Shown here: piece after piece, positions 27,102 through 36,247 of the stretch
Numbering within the stretch: the stretch's first letter is position 1
How the letters are laid out: every line of letters begins with the position of its first letter
Origin: CAZEHJ01 sp964512485
GTDB lineage: Bacteria; Bacteroidota; Rhodothermia; Rhodothermales; UBA10348
Assembly: GCA_964512485.1 (NCBI GenBank)
Contig: CAZEHJ010000009.1
Coordinates: 1 to 64,000 of the forward strand
Reading direction: 5' to 3'
Length of the DNA: 64,000 bases
The notes under the pieces: model-generated
The model's database searches: none
The model's input: only the letters and a program-made list of their open reading frames with translations
What the model was told of the DNA's origin: nothing
Position numbers and translations under genes: made by a program

Positions 27102-28263
27102 TGTCCTCGCCTCCTGCCGGTTTGTAATAGGTTACCCAACGTGGTTCGCTCAACACGATCAGCCCACCATCGGCAACGGCCATCGCGGATTTTATTCTTC
27201 CTTCTGTCTCCGTTTTCCACACAATATTTCCCGTGTCGGCTTCGAATCCGTAGAGTTCCTCTCCCAACGTACCAACAAACACATATCCTCCGGAAACAAG
27301 AGGCGCACTGGAAACGACATCCGGCAATTGAACGTCCCACCGAATGGCGCCAGTCGATGAATCAACTGAACGAAATCGGCCGTCAGTACCTCCAACAAAG
27401 ACCGAAGTGCCATCCACGGCTGGAGGACCCATCCTCACCATCGTATTGTCCGCCACGATCGTCCACAACAGCTCTCCGGTCGTCGCGTCAATTTTCATCA
27501 GGTGACCCCTGGTCGTAGATACGAAGATATTCTCTCCTGAGGACGCAGGTGCGTTGTAGACCGGTGCTCCAAGGTCCAGAGACCACAGAATACTTTCAGT
27601 CGACAGATCGATCATATGGCCCATTCCCATATCTGTGGCCACAAACATCCGGTCTTCACCAACGAGCAGCGGCGATGCTTTCGCCGATTGATTCTCTCCC
27701 AGAGAAAGACTCCACTTTTGAGAACCGTCGGACTTCAGATGTGCTCTTACATTCCCTTCAACATCGACTCCCACCACGACGTCGTCAAATACCACAAGAG
27801 ACGTGCTGAATGGAATTCCGGTCAGCCTCCATTTCGACACACCTTTTTTTAGATCGAATGCAATCAACACCCGCTTTCCCCAAGCGGTGGGAACGTACAT
27901 GAAGCCTTCAGAAATCACCGGTGTCCCCTCTATCACATCGCCCATCCTCTTGAAACCCCGGCCTCGTCCCGACTCCAATTCCACAGTGTGAATCTCTCCC
28001 TTTCGGGTACCGACGAGGATGCGATTGTCCAACAAAAGCGGCGATCCGGGTCCAAAAGCAGCATTGGCACTGTATTCCCAGACCATCTCAAGAGGCGGAA
28101 CGACAGGTTCGTCATAGCTACGCGAGCGAGCCTGATTCTGCCCGTCAACGAGCCAGTCAGAATCCGAGAGCACCTTGGGTTGCTCAAACTGTATAGTCTG
28201 ACAGCCAGGCATCAGAAGTGCCGTCATCGCAAGCACCAGAGAATATTGTATCGAGCGTCTCAT
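27094..28263 (-). CDS. BamB-like PQQ-repeat beta-propeller lipoprotein
   Basis: The first residues form a lipoprotein signal (SLVLAMTALLMPGC, lipid Cys about residue 21 from the ATG at 28263). The mature part has seven or so PQQ-like blades with the recurrent pattern of a Trp near a blade end: VWEYSANAAFGPGSPLL, SKWRLTGIPFSTSLVVFDD, LLWTIVADNTMVRMGPPAVD, AIRWDVQLPDVVSSAPLVSG and IVWKTETEGRIKSAMAVAD. This is the architecture of BamB, a BAM-complex partner, but other PQQ-propeller lipoproteins share it. The ATG overlaps the stop of the upstream peptidase-barrel gene (TGATG), which favours this start over an upstream ATG and points to a common job in outer-membrane biogenesis or surface proteolysis. 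Confidence 0.8.
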   Translation of the reverse strand: MRRSIQYSLVLAMTALLMPGCQTIQFEQPKVLSDSDWLVDGQNQARSRSYDEPVVPPLEMVWEYSANAAFGPGSPLLLDNRILVGTRKGEIHTVELESGRGRGFKRMGDVIEGTPVISEGFMYVPTAWGKRVLIAFDLKKGVSKWRLTGIPFSTSLVVFDDVVVGVDVEGNVRAHLKSDGSQKWSLSLGENQSAKASPLLVGEDRMFVATDMGMGHMIDLSTESILWSLDLGAPVYNAPASSGENIFVSTTRGHLMKIDATTGELLWTIVADNTMVRMGPPAVDGTSVFVGGTDGRFRSVDSSTGAIRWDVQLPDVVSSAPLVSGGYVFVGTLGEELYGFEADTGNIVWKTETEGRIKSAMAVADGGLIVLSEPRWVTYYKPAGGEDND

Positions 28264-31208
28264 CAGAAATCCCACCCGAAAAAGAACTGCCTGAATACTT
28301 TGTCCTGTTCGCGGAATCCATCTCTGTAACGCCGACCGATATCATAACGCAGGACGAAAGCACCGAACAGATTTACTCGAAGACCAAAACCGGCAGCACC
28401 AATGGTTTCTCCAGCCCTGATTTCTCTACGCAGCTCATAGTAGTCGTCATTCCATGCATGAGCCGCGTCGAAGAAAAGAGTCCCTCTGATGCTCGCGATT
28501 CCAAACGGAGCGAGTACAGGAAACAGCACCGCTGGAGCCTTCAGCAGAGGGAATCTAAGTTCGTGTGATGTGAACCACATTTTCTGGCCGCGGACATCAA
28601 ACCAACGGAACCCACGCAAATCCCAGCTTCCGCCGAGAACGAACAGCCTGGCCTCCCTTCCTTCATTTACCCGGGCCATGAACCACGAAGCAAAAGTGAT
28701 ATCGCGATGTATTCTGATGTACTTACGGACATCAGCCATCAGGGTGAAATAACTCACATTGGCGTACAGGATGTCAGATGTGTAGCCCGCTGTCAGGCTT
28801 GCTCGCCATCCAGCAATGGGTCCATTCATCCAGTACAATGCGTTGTCCCGCACCAAGGACGCACTGTTGGACAGGAGAAGGGCTTCCCGATCAACATTGC
28901 GGATACTGATGTCCTTGCTTGTCCAGTTCAGGGACGTTGTGATCTCCAGTCTGGCGAACTTGGACAGCGGATAACTGACCAAGCCGAATCCGCCATAAAC
29001 CGTTTCATAGAAAAGTGGAAACGTGGTTGGAGCATCGGGATCTGTGACATCGTATCGACGTCCTGAGTATCGATATGCTCCGTATCCGATGTTAGCCCGT
29101 CTGTTCAATTTGAATCGAGCAGCCTGAAAACTCAGGTCGCGCAGAAAGCTTCTTGTACCAGCACCCGTGTTCAAGATGGTCAGATACAGATAGTCATCTC
29201 CGATCATATCCGAGAATGCCATCACGGCTCCTCCTGTCGTCCCGAGAACCGGGTTCTGACTGACCGATCCCTGCGCGATATCGAGTTGATAGCTGGATTT
29301 GTATTTACCTACCTCCGCATCAACACCTACCTCCAGCTTTTCGTAACTCCAGGACCTCCCGACGCCAGATAAATCCGCGAGAGACGCCTGTTTTGGAGCT
29401 TGCAACAGAGAATCGACATTGCTCAGGTGCCTGATCGTAAAGCTCAGGCCCTCAAAGCTGGTGAATACGATATGATCATCATCAGTCCAGACCGGATCGA
29501 ATGAAGCAGATACCAGGCGCGTCAGGCGACTGACTTTCCTCCAGTTTGGTTCTTCCCGAATCGGAGTGGTGTTATTGGACGCAACCACATCCGAATCGCC
29601 CATTCGATAGCTCATGTCTGCAACCCAGACATCCTGAGCATCATAGCGGCCTTCGTCATCTCTGATAGCACTGATGAAAGCGACCTTGTCACCTTCGGGG
29701 CTCCACGTGGGTGAGACGTCAGTGCGATCACCATACGTCACATATCTGACTTGACCGTCGTCCAGATCGTACGTGAAAATGTTGTATCCACCCGATTGCC
29801 CGTATGCACTGCGATCAGAGGAAAACGCCACCTGCCGCCCATCCGGACTCCAGCTCGGATCCCGATCGTCATATTTGTCTGCGGTCAGCTGCTGAAGCTG
29901 ATCCTGATCTGAACGATAGATATATAGATCTGAAAACCCTGATCCCGTAATGGCTGTAAACACGAGGTCTTTGCCATCGGGGCTCCAGGATGGCGAATAG
30001 ACAGCGATCAGGTCATCAAAGCGGTACGTGGCCTTAAGATTATGATCATACAAATCGTACACGTGTACCACGTCCCTGCCACCAGATTTGGTGACGAAGG
30101 CCAAGTCTCCCTGACGCGACACTGAAATCCGGCTCTCGAAGAGGTGAAACGCCTCAAACTGGTCGCTCCGCTCCCCTTTTATCAGCACACTCGGCTCAGA
30201 TATTGGCGTGTAATTCTCGTCGACTTGAACTTCAAATACATTGCTCAGGCCGTTGTGATTACCAACGAAATAGACCTTCCTCGTGCCATCTTCAAAGTGG
30301 TGGTAGTTTGGCTTCGCATTGAAGCCATCCGTTGACAGACCTCCAGCGATAATCGATGGCATGTCTACATTGGCCAGCTCAGGATAGTATTGTTTCTTTA
30401 TCCATACCTGCCATCTCGACGCAATCACATCAAACTCTTCCTTGAAGGTCGTCTCCATCACAACCTTGAAATCTCGATCTTTCCAGGCGCCCTCGATCAA
30501 TTCAAGGATCTTCTCTTCACCATATACCTCTGCAAAAAACCTGTTGAGGGCTTCTCCCTGTTTGTACATCACGAATGATCCGTTAATGCGATACATGGAC
30601 TGCAGGGGAACCATGTAGTTGGTAAATAGCGCGTCCCTCATCACCATTTCGTGTTGATGATCCGGTGGTCCCGACCAGTATTCAGCTAAACCCTCAGTGA
30701 ACCAGAGCGGCAAAAATCGGTCAATGACCTGCCGGTGATCACGCATGACTCGAGTCAACTTGTTGTACGTGAAGACATGAACCATTTCGTGACGAACAAC
30801 CCGACGGAATCTGTGCAGATTGCCATTTGCCGGAATTACGACGCGCCCCTTCAGCCACTCGAAAAATCCTCCAACACCATCGGGTATGAATCCGGGTGTG
30901 ACGTTGGTCTGCTTGAAGTGCAGGTTTGACGAATAGAAGATGATCGGGACGCGGTGATTCAGCGAGAAATTGAATTTGTGCTGTAACTCCTCGTAGGCCT
31001 CTTCCGCGAAAAACGCTCCGTGTTCGGCCAGTTCGAGCATCTCTGGATAGTAGTAGATGTCGAAGTGCTCGGTCTTCATGACCTGCCAGTCAAAGTTCTC
31101 GTACTGAATCTTGTTGCGGCCAAAGTGATAGCCGTTCTGCGCCTGAGCCCCCAGAACAGGTGCGAGCAGGCTTAGAATCAGAAGTATTCGGAGAACTTGT
31201 CTGGACAT
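28263..31208 (-). CDS. Zincin peptidase, TolB-like propeller and outer-membrane barrel in one chain
   Basis: A 981-residue three-part protein. Signal peptide at 1-23 (ends LGAQAQ). Residues about 40-270 form a peptidase-MA-like gluzincin domain with RHEMVHVF (zinc His140 and His144, catalytic Glu141) and WFTEGLAEYW (zinc Glu about 172). Next come TolB/PD40 blades: SPSWSPDGKDLVFTA, DPSWSPDGRQVAFSSD, SPTWSPEGDKVAFIS. From about residue 600 the sequence is beta-barrel-like and ends FRQFFFGWDF, related to the bacterial surface antigen/Omp85 type (FVLGGSWDLRGFRW, LRFPLL, FDAAHAW). The intact zincin motif suggests active proteolysis at the cell surface. It leads the operon with the BamB-like and PEGA-like genes. 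I am sure of the domains, less of the barrel family. Confidence 0.82.
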   Translation of the reverse strand: MSRQVLRILLILSLLAPVLGAQAQNGYHFGRNKIQYENFDWQVMKTEHFDIYYYPEMLELAEHGAFFAEEAYEELQHKFNFSLNHRVPIIFYSSNLHFKQTNVTPGFIPDGVGGFFEWLKGRVVIPANGNLHRFRRVVRHEMVHVFTYNKLTRVMRDHRQVIDRFLPLWFTEGLAEYWSGPPDHQHEMVMRDALFTNYMVPLQSMYRINGSFVMYKQGEALNRFFAEVYGEEKILELIEGAWKDRDFKVVMETTFKEEFDVIASRWQVWIKKQYYPELANVDMPSIIAGGLSTDGFNAKPNYHHFEDGTRKVYFVGNHNGLSNVFEVQVDENYTPISEPSVLIKGERSDQFEAFHLFESRISVSRQGDLAFVTKSGGRDVVHVYDLYDHNLKATYRFDDLIAVYSPSWSPDGKDLVFTAITGSGFSDLYIYRSDQDQLQQLTADKYDDRDPSWSPDGRQVAFSSDRSAYGQSGGYNIFTYDLDDGQVRYVTYGDRTDVSPTWSPEGDKVAFISAIRDDEGRYDAQDVWVADMSYRMGDSDVVASNNTTPIREEPNWRKVSRLTRLVSASFDPVWTDDDHIVFTSFEGLSFTIRHLSNVDSLLQAPKQASLADLSGVGRSWSYEKLEVGVDAEVGKYKSSYQLDIAQGSVSQNPVLGTTGGAVMAFSDMIGDDYLYLTILNTGAGTRSFLRDLSFQAARFKLNRRANIGYGAYRYSGRRYDVTDPDAPTTFPLFYETVYGGFGLVSYPLSKFARLEITTSLNWTSKDISIRNVDREALLLSNSASLVRDNALYWMNGPIAGWRASLTAGYTSDILYANVSYFTLMADVRKYIRIHRDITFASWFMARVNEGREARLFVLGGSWDLRGFRWFDVRGQKMWFTSHELRFPLLKAPAVLFPVLAPFGIASIRGTLFFDAAHAWNDDYYELRREIRAGETIGAAGFGLRVNLFGAFVLRYDIGRRYRDGFREQDKVFRQFFFGWDF

Positions 31209-31346
31209 GTATTCGATTGGGCTCCCGGTGCAAAGAAGGTAGACTTCGCAGTCATATTCAACCGCCCTGCTGTCTTTTCCTGTATGAGATCCCGCCTGAG
31301 GTGACGAATCATGAGGCCGAACCGCAGACGAATGATTTGCCTGCCT

Positions 31347-33143
31347 TCAGCTTCCTCGGTCCGATTTACCATCGAGGAAAAACGAGACGCCGCAGGCGTG
31401 TTCTTCCAACCACACGTCCATCACCTCTCTGAATTCAGCGGCGTCCGGGGCGGCAAGAGCCCTTTTTGCCAGCGCCCGGCCCTCAGATAACTTCATGGCC
31501 CGAATTACCCGCTTTATTGCCGGCAGATATACCGGAGAAGCGCTCAATGTATCGACGCCAAGTCCGAGCAAGACCGGAACGGCCCTCATATTGGTGGCAA
31601 GCTCTCCGCACAGGCTCACTGGAATTCCTGCCATGCGCGCGGCGCTCGTAGTCATCTTGATCAGCTGGAGAACGGCCGGATGCATCTCGTCATAAATATC
31701 GGCTACCAGATCGTTGCCACGATCCACTGCCAGAGCATACTGCGTGAGGTCGTTCGTGCCGATGGAAAAGAAGTCCACTTCCTCCGCAAATCGATCTGCC
31801 ATGAGCGCGACCGACGGCACTTCAACCATGACGCCCACCTGAACCTCCCGATCGAACCCAACTCCTTCTGAATCCAGAATCTCCATGGTCTCTTCCAGCA
31901 CTCTCTTGAATTCCCGGATTTCCTTTATTTCGGTAACCATCGGAAGCAGAATCCGCGTGGGCCCAAAGACTGATGCGCGAAGGATGGCTCTCAGTTGAGG
32001 CACCATCAGCTCTTCTCGATCCAGCATGATCCTGATTCCTCGCCAGCCCAGGTACGGATTGTGTTCGCGATGTCCCATCGGCAGCAACTTATCTCCGCCA
32101 AGATCCAGGATCCTGAAAGTTGTTTCGCCGGGTCTCGTCGTCTCCACTACTTTCTGGTACTGCTCAAATTGCTCCTCTTCGGTTACGAGAGCCCGCCCTT
32201 CCATCAGCAGCAACATTTCGGTTCTGAACAGGCCAATGCCTTCCGCGCCGTATTCTGCCAGCAGTTCCAATTCCTCTTTCAGCTCCAGGTTGGCTTGAAG
32301 TTTGATCGCGTGACCATCAAGCGTTTCTGCGGGAAGGTCGACGAGTTGCTTGTTCTCCTGAAGTAAACGGGCATATCGTTTGCGTTTCGTCCTGTACGCA
32401 TCCAGCGTTTCTTCATCGGGATTTACGATCAATTCGCCCTTTATCCCGTCGAGGATGAGGATATCGCCCGTTTCAATCTCTTTTGTGGCGCCGTGCGTGC
32501 TGACAACGGCGGGAACCCCCAGAGCACGCGCCATAATGGAAACATGTGATGTGGGCCCGCCAAAATCCGTAGCACAGCCCAGAATGCCCCTCCGGCTGAA
32601 GAGGATGATATCCGCAGCAGTGAGTGTTTCTGCAACGATGATAGTCTCCTCTTCCACCGCGGACAGAATCCGGCCACGCCTGAGGTGCCTGATTATGCGG
32701 TCTTGAATATCGAGAAGATCATTCGCCCTTTCGCGCAGGTATTCCGAATCTGACGCTTCCATCATCTGACGGTGTTTACTCATCACCGTCTGGACCGCGT
32801 AACCTGCGTTGACGCCGTGCCCCTTGATATACTTCACCACTTCCGTGTAAACCGCTTCGTCGCGCAATATCAGCAGCTGGGCCTCAAAAATTGTGGCGCT
32901 GTCCTCTCCCAGCTTTTCGCGCGTGACGGCAATAATCTTGTGCAGATCCCGCTCTGCCTTCAGAACCGCCGCTTCGAATCGTTCGAGTTCCGCCTCGATC
33001 AATTCTACGTCGACAGAACGCTCTTCAACGTCAAAGGAGACTCTGGCATACAGATACGCGGGACCGATGGCGATTCCCGGAGAAACGCCAATTCCTCCTT
33101 TGGTGAAACCCGTGGCTTTTACCTCGTCTTCTGTCGTGCTCAT
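31347..33143 (-). CDS. ptsI: Phosphoenolpyruvate-protein phosphotransferase, enzyme I
   Basis: Enzyme I moves phosphate from PEP to HPr. The 598-residue protein has the swivelling His domain with GGPTSHVSIMARALGVPAVV (phospho-His about residue 200), the EGIGLFRTEMLLLM motif and the PEP-binding barrel with VPSVALMADRFAEEVDFFSI, GTNDLTQYALAVDRGNDLV and the catalytic Cys region VSLCGELATNM. Length is normal, with a C-terminal extension of about 25 residues ending in DGKSDRGS. It lies 13 bp after ptsH. No EII permease genes are in the window. Confidence 0.96.
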   Translation of the reverse strand: MSTTEDEVKATGFTKGGIGVSPGIAIGPAYLYARVSFDVEERSVDVELIEAELERFEAAVLKAERDLHKIIAVTREKLGEDSATIFEAQLLILRDEAVYTEVVKYIKGHGVNAGYAVQTVMSKHRQMMEASDSEYLRERANDLLDIQDRIIRHLRRGRILSAVEEETIIVAETLTAADIILFSRRGILGCATDFGGPTSHVSIMARALGVPAVVSTHGATKEIETGDILILDGIKGELIVNPDEETLDAYRTKRKRYARLLQENKQLVDLPAETLDGHAIKLQANLELKEELELLAEYGAEGIGLFRTEMLLLMEGRALVTEEEQFEQYQKVVETTRPGETTFRILDLGGDKLLPMGHREHNPYLGWRGIRIMLDREELMVPQLRAILRASVFGPTRILLPMVTEIKEIREFKRVLEETMEILDSEGVGFDREVQVGVMVEVPSVALMADRFAEEVDFFSIGTNDLTQYALAVDRGNDLVADIYDEMHPAVLQLIKMTTSAARMAGIPVSLCGELATNMRAVPVLLGLGVDTLSASPVYLPAIKRVIRAMKLSEGRALAKRALAAPDAAEFREVMDVWLEEHACGVSFFLDGKSDRGS

Positions 33144-33156
33144 CTACACTCCAATT

Positions 33157-33426
33157 CTATTTGATTTCGCCAAATCCGTCGGCGAATATCGCCTCCATAG
33201 CTGCCGCCGCTTCATTTTCGTCTGATCCTTCAAAAATCAGCAGCAAAGTTGCACCCTGCTCTGCAGCCAGCGTCATCACTCCAATGATGCTTTTGCCGTT
33301 GATTTCATAGCCATCTTTCTGAATAAAAAATTCAGCTTCAAACTTGGCAGCGGTTCTCACAATCATGGAGGCCGGCCGCGTGTGCAGGCCAGCCCGATTT
33401 GTCACCGTTACTTCTTTTTCAACCAT
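33157..33426 (-). CDS. ptsH: Phosphocarrier protein HPr
   Basis: An 89-residue HPr. NRAGLHTRPASMIV holds the phospho-accepting His15, and INGKSIIGVMTLAAEQGA holds Ser46 at the regulatory position that HPr kinase phosphorylates in many bacteria. This conserved Ser46 is compatible with a regulatory PTS, although hprK is not seen here. It lies 14 bp after the polyprenyl synthetase and 13 bp before ptsI, part of one long leftward group. Confidence 0.96.
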   Translation of the reverse strand: MVEKEVTVTNRAGLHTRPASMIVRTAAKFEAEFFIQKDGYEINGKSIIGVMTLAAEQGATLLLIFEGSDENEAAAAMEAIFADGFGEIK

Positions 33427-33440
33427 GTGCTGTGCTTAAT

Positions 33441-34430
33441 TCAGTGCAGGCGGCGCTGCATTTTGTCTGTCAGGCTGGCCAGTGCATCCCGACCAATACC
33501 CGCAGGCAGTCGCGCGATGTTTTCCTGTGCTTTTGCAGAGTGCAATATAATGGTTGAACGGGCGGAGTCGGTAACTCCGAGCATTTCCATTTTTTGTCGG
33601 GCTGCTCCCAGGTCTTCTTGAACGACCCCACCCCTCTCAATAACGGATCGGAAATAGCCACTGGCCTGACCGCTTTCTTCTTCCAATGCTTTGAGCAGCA
33701 TAAATGTCTTTTTCCCGGACAACAGGTCGCCGCCCACGGGCTTCCCCCACTTTTGCGAGTCAGCCACGACATCAAGAAGATCATCCTGGATCTGAAATGC
33801 CCGACCCAGATCATGCCCGATCTGGCCCAGAAGAGCGACGTCCATGTCTGTCGCGTTTCCCGTCATGGCTCCGAGTATCAGGGAGGTCTGCAACAGTGCT
33901 GAAGTTTTTTGATCGATCATGAGGAGGTATTCCTCCAACGTGACATCATCCCGGGACTCGAAGTCCATATCTCTCACCTGCCCTTCGCAAAGGATGCGCA
34001 CTGTATTTGTGAAATGTGTCAGCGCCTCTCGGAGCCTTTCGTCCGGAAAGGCAAGCAATAATTCGCTGCTTCTACCCAAAAGGTAATCTCCTGCCAGAAT
34101 GGCGGTTGGTTCATCCCACCTGACATGAATCGTATCGCGACCTCTTCGCATGGAGGCCTTATCCATGATGTCGTCGTGGACCAACGTGAAAATGTGAAAC
34201 ACCTCCACAGCCACGGCGACCTTCAGCGCCAGATCTCGATTACCGCCAAACACGTTCGACGCCGCGAGTACCAGTTGAGGACGAAATCTTTTACCCTTGC
34301 TATCGAGCACGTATCGTGCGGGGTCGTAAAGACTGCCGGGATCCGGATGGAGAATCACCTCAGAAAGCGAACGCTCTATATCAGTGAGATTATCCTCAAA
34401 AAAAGAAGATATATGTGTCGTATCTGTCAA
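33441..34430 (-). CDS. Polyprenyl diphosphate synthase
   Basis: A trans-isoprenyl diphosphate synthase that extends allylic diphosphates with IPP, supplying the chain for quinones or cell-wall lipid carriers. Both aspartate-rich motifs are present: LVHDDIMDKASMRRG and FQIQDDLLDVVAD, plus SKGKRFRPQLVL for IPP binding and GKPVGGDLLSGKKTFMLLKA. The product length cannot be read reliably; the region before the first motif suggests a medium-chain enzyme. I use a TTG start at 34430 (MTDTTHISSFF), 19 bp after the adk stop, which gives the usual length of about 329 residues. An ATG at 34511 lies inside adk and would add 27 residues of no family likeness. Confidence 0.88.
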   Translation of the reverse strand: MTDTTHISSFFEDNLTDIERSLSEVILHPDPGSLYDPARYVLDSKGKRFRPQLVLAASNVFGGNRDLALKVAVAVEVFHIFTLVHDDIMDKASMRRGRDTIHVRWDEPTAILAGDYLLGRSSELLLAFPDERLREALTHFTNTVRILCEGQVRDMDFESRDDVTLEEYLLMIDQKTSALLQTSLILGAMTGNATDMDVALLGQIGHDLGRAFQIQDDLLDVVADSQKWGKPVGGDLLSGKKTFMLLKALEEESGQASGYFRSVIERGGVVQEDLGAARQKMEMLGVTDSARSTIILHSAKAQENIARLPAGIGRDALASLTDKMQRRLH

Positions 34431-34449
34431 ACAGGCTGATAAATGCGTC

Positions 34450-35082
34450 TTATTTCTGACTGATGGCTGCAAGAATACGCTGGTACACCTCTTCAAACTT
34501 ACCACTTCCATCTACTTCGATCAGCATACCCCGGTCACGATAATACGCTTGAACCGGGTGTGTTTCTTCGTCATATATCTCGAGCCTGCGAAGAATTGCT
34601 TCCGGCATATCGTCTTTTCGCTGGATGATGACTGTGGGATCCACGTCCGCTGGAGGAGGTTTGAAATCCAGGTGATAGTTCTCGCCTGTCTTGCGATTGA
34701 CTCGTCTCTTTGAAAGACGATCGATGATAAGCTCGCTGGACACGATGAGGCTCAGAATGGAATCAACCGGCGCGTTTTCATTTGCCAGAAACTCGTCCAA
34801 CCACTCTGCTTGTTCGATTGTCCTCGGATAGCCATCCAGCACAAATCGCTTGAATCCACATTCCCGAATGGCGCCTTCAGCCAGACTTCGGACCAGAACG
34901 CCCGGGACCAGCTTTCCGGATTCCACATAGCCACGAACCTGTCCACCCAGCTCTGACTCACTGCGAATCGCTTTTCTCAGCAATTCACCCGTGGAGATGT
35001 GCTTGACGTGTTCGCGCTCGGAGAGGAATCGCGCCTGCGATCCTTTTCCAACACCAGGTGGCCCAAATAAAACAACTCTCAT
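34450..35082 (-). CDS. adk: Adenylate kinase
   Basis: Adk interconverts ATP plus AMP and 2 ADP. The 210-residue protein shows the P-loop GPPGVGKGSQA, AMP-binding STGELLRKAIRSES and FVLDGYPRTIEQAEW, and a LID region RRVNRKTGENYHLDFKPPP that lacks the four zinc cysteines of Gram-positive enzymes. Length is normal. The ATG at 35082 (MRVVLFGPPG) is the only sensible start. It is located outside the ribosomal-protein operon where adk often sits, in a row with prenyl synthase and PTS genes. Confidence 0.96.
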   Translation of the reverse strand: MRVVLFGPPGVGKGSQARFLSEREHVKHISTGELLRKAIRSESELGGQVRGYVESGKLVPGVLVRSLAEGAIRECGFKRFVLDGYPRTIEQAEWLDEFLANENAPVDSILSLIVSSELIIDRLSKRRVNRKTGENYHLDFKPPPADVDPTVIIQRKDDMPEAILRRLEIYDEETHPVQAYYRDRGMLIEVDGSGKFEEVYQRILAAISQK

Positions 35083-35161
35083 GCCTTTCGACGATTCTGC
35101 ATGCTTTGATTTTCAGAAGGTGGCTTCCACCCAGAAATCAACAAATTGATTCCGCAACGTC

Positions 35162-35656
35162 TCACTTCTCAGAATTCGGATCCTTCTCTGACGCAAGACG
35201 CGATTTCAAATATTCGGATAGTTCGGCGGCAAGTATACTGGTTCCCGTTCTCGCAAGCTGCTTCAGGGCGCCTGTCAGTATTCCCTCATTTTCTTCCGAG
35301 AACGACATCACGGGCGGAACGTCACTGAGCGCCTTGCGGACCGCTTCCTCCGGTTCCTCTCCCCGATCTATCATGCGACGAATCTTCTGGGCAAGTTTGC
35401 CACTGAGGCGATCGAGTCCGTCTCCGTAGTCAAAATCGTCGCGGGGTGACCTGCCCCGAAACAGCATCATACCTACAAGAAGACCTGCACCCACTGCCAG
35501 ACCGATCTTGATTCCCTTTTTTTCGCGGACTGCTTTGACAATTGCATTCTTTCGACCGGGAATCTGGGACTCGATGGTTTCGAATCGCTCAGAGATATCC
35601 TCGCCTTTCTGCTGAAGTTTCTGTTCAACCTCGACACGTGACAGTTTCTGACTCAT
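35162..35656 (-). CDS. Hypothetical protein with one membrane helix
   Basis: A 164-residue protein of unknown function. The N-terminal 45 residues are a charged helix (SRVEVEQKLQQKGEDISERF), followed by one hydrophobic segment, GIKIGLAVGAGLLVGMMLF (about 49-67), then a basic/acidic soluble tail. Its ATG overlaps the stop of the holin-like YqjE protein, a pairing resembling the yqjD/yqjE/yqjK type envelope genes of proteobacteria. By analogy it may be a membrane-anchored stress or ribosome-associated protein, but this is speculation. Confidence 0.7.
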   Translation of the reverse strand: MSQKLSRVEVEQKLQQKGEDISERFETIESQIPGRKNAIVKAVREKKGIKIGLAVGAGLLVGMMLFRGRSPRDDFDYGDGLDRLSGKLAQKIRRMIDRGEEPEEAVRKALSDVPPVMSFSEENEGILTGALKQLARTGTSILAAELSEYLKSRLASEKDPNSEK

Positions 35657-36195
35657 TTTCCCGCCTCCTGTTCATGATCGGCATCCACTTCAGGCGCCGC
35701 TTCATCTGCGGTGGCATCTGCATTTATCTGACTTCCGCCGCCCGATTCAACCTTCTCGGACAATCGCGCAAGTTCTTGGGCTGCTGCTAGTTTATCCTTT
35801 TTTGGAGACGTTTCACCTGAGGGTGAACGACGGATAAACCGGGGCTTGGCCAGGTGCAAAATTGTGGTTATCAGAGCGAGGAGTCCTCCTACTGCCAGAT
35901 ACCCCAGTGCTGGATTTCCAAGCCATTCAGCCGCGAGTAACGCGAGTGCGTGAAACAAGAAAAGCACGGTAAACAGAGCCAGAATCACCACAGCGATCAC
36001 TGAAATCACCTGGTTTGCCGTTTTTTCAATCCGCTCTTCTATCTCAAGCTGGACGAGCTGAACCCTGAGATCAACCCACTCTTTTATGTCCTCAAAAAGG
36101 CCACGCGACTCGGAGGCTATCGTCTCCATTCGCCCTGGAGACTTGGTTTCCCCGGATGCCTCCTTGCTCTCGCTATTTTTAGTTCCTGTCTCCAC
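35653..36195 (-). CDS. Phage-holin-family (YqjE-like) inner-membrane protein
   Basis: A 180-residue protein with an amphipathic N-terminal helix (WVDLRVQLVQLEIEERIEK) and two membrane helices, about residues 62-86 (VISVIAVVILALFTVLFLFH) and 95-116 (LGYLAVGGLLALITTILHLA). This is the 'phage holin family / YqjE' pattern, a chromosomal family and not evidence of a prophage. An acidic, low-complexity C-terminus follows (ADATADEAAPEVDADHEQEA). It overlaps the next gene by four bases. Role unknown; YqjE is linked to envelope stress in enterobacteria. Confidence 0.8.
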   Translation of the reverse strand: METGTKNSESKEASGETKSPGRMETIASESRGLFEDIKEWVDLRVQLVQLEIEERIEKTANQVISVIAVVILALFTVLFLFHALALLAAEWLGNPALGYLAVGGLLALITTILHLAKPRFIRRSPSGETSPKKDKLAAAQELARLSEKVESGGGSQINADATADEAAPEVDADHEQEAGK

Positions 36196-36247
36196 TATTG
36201 CGTCGCTTCCTTATTCCTGAAATGAATTCCCGGCATTTCACAGACCA

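Noticed and set aside
35653..36195. Holin-like gene as a sign of prophage
   Set aside because: The YqjE-like holin family is chromosomal and no other phage gene is present.
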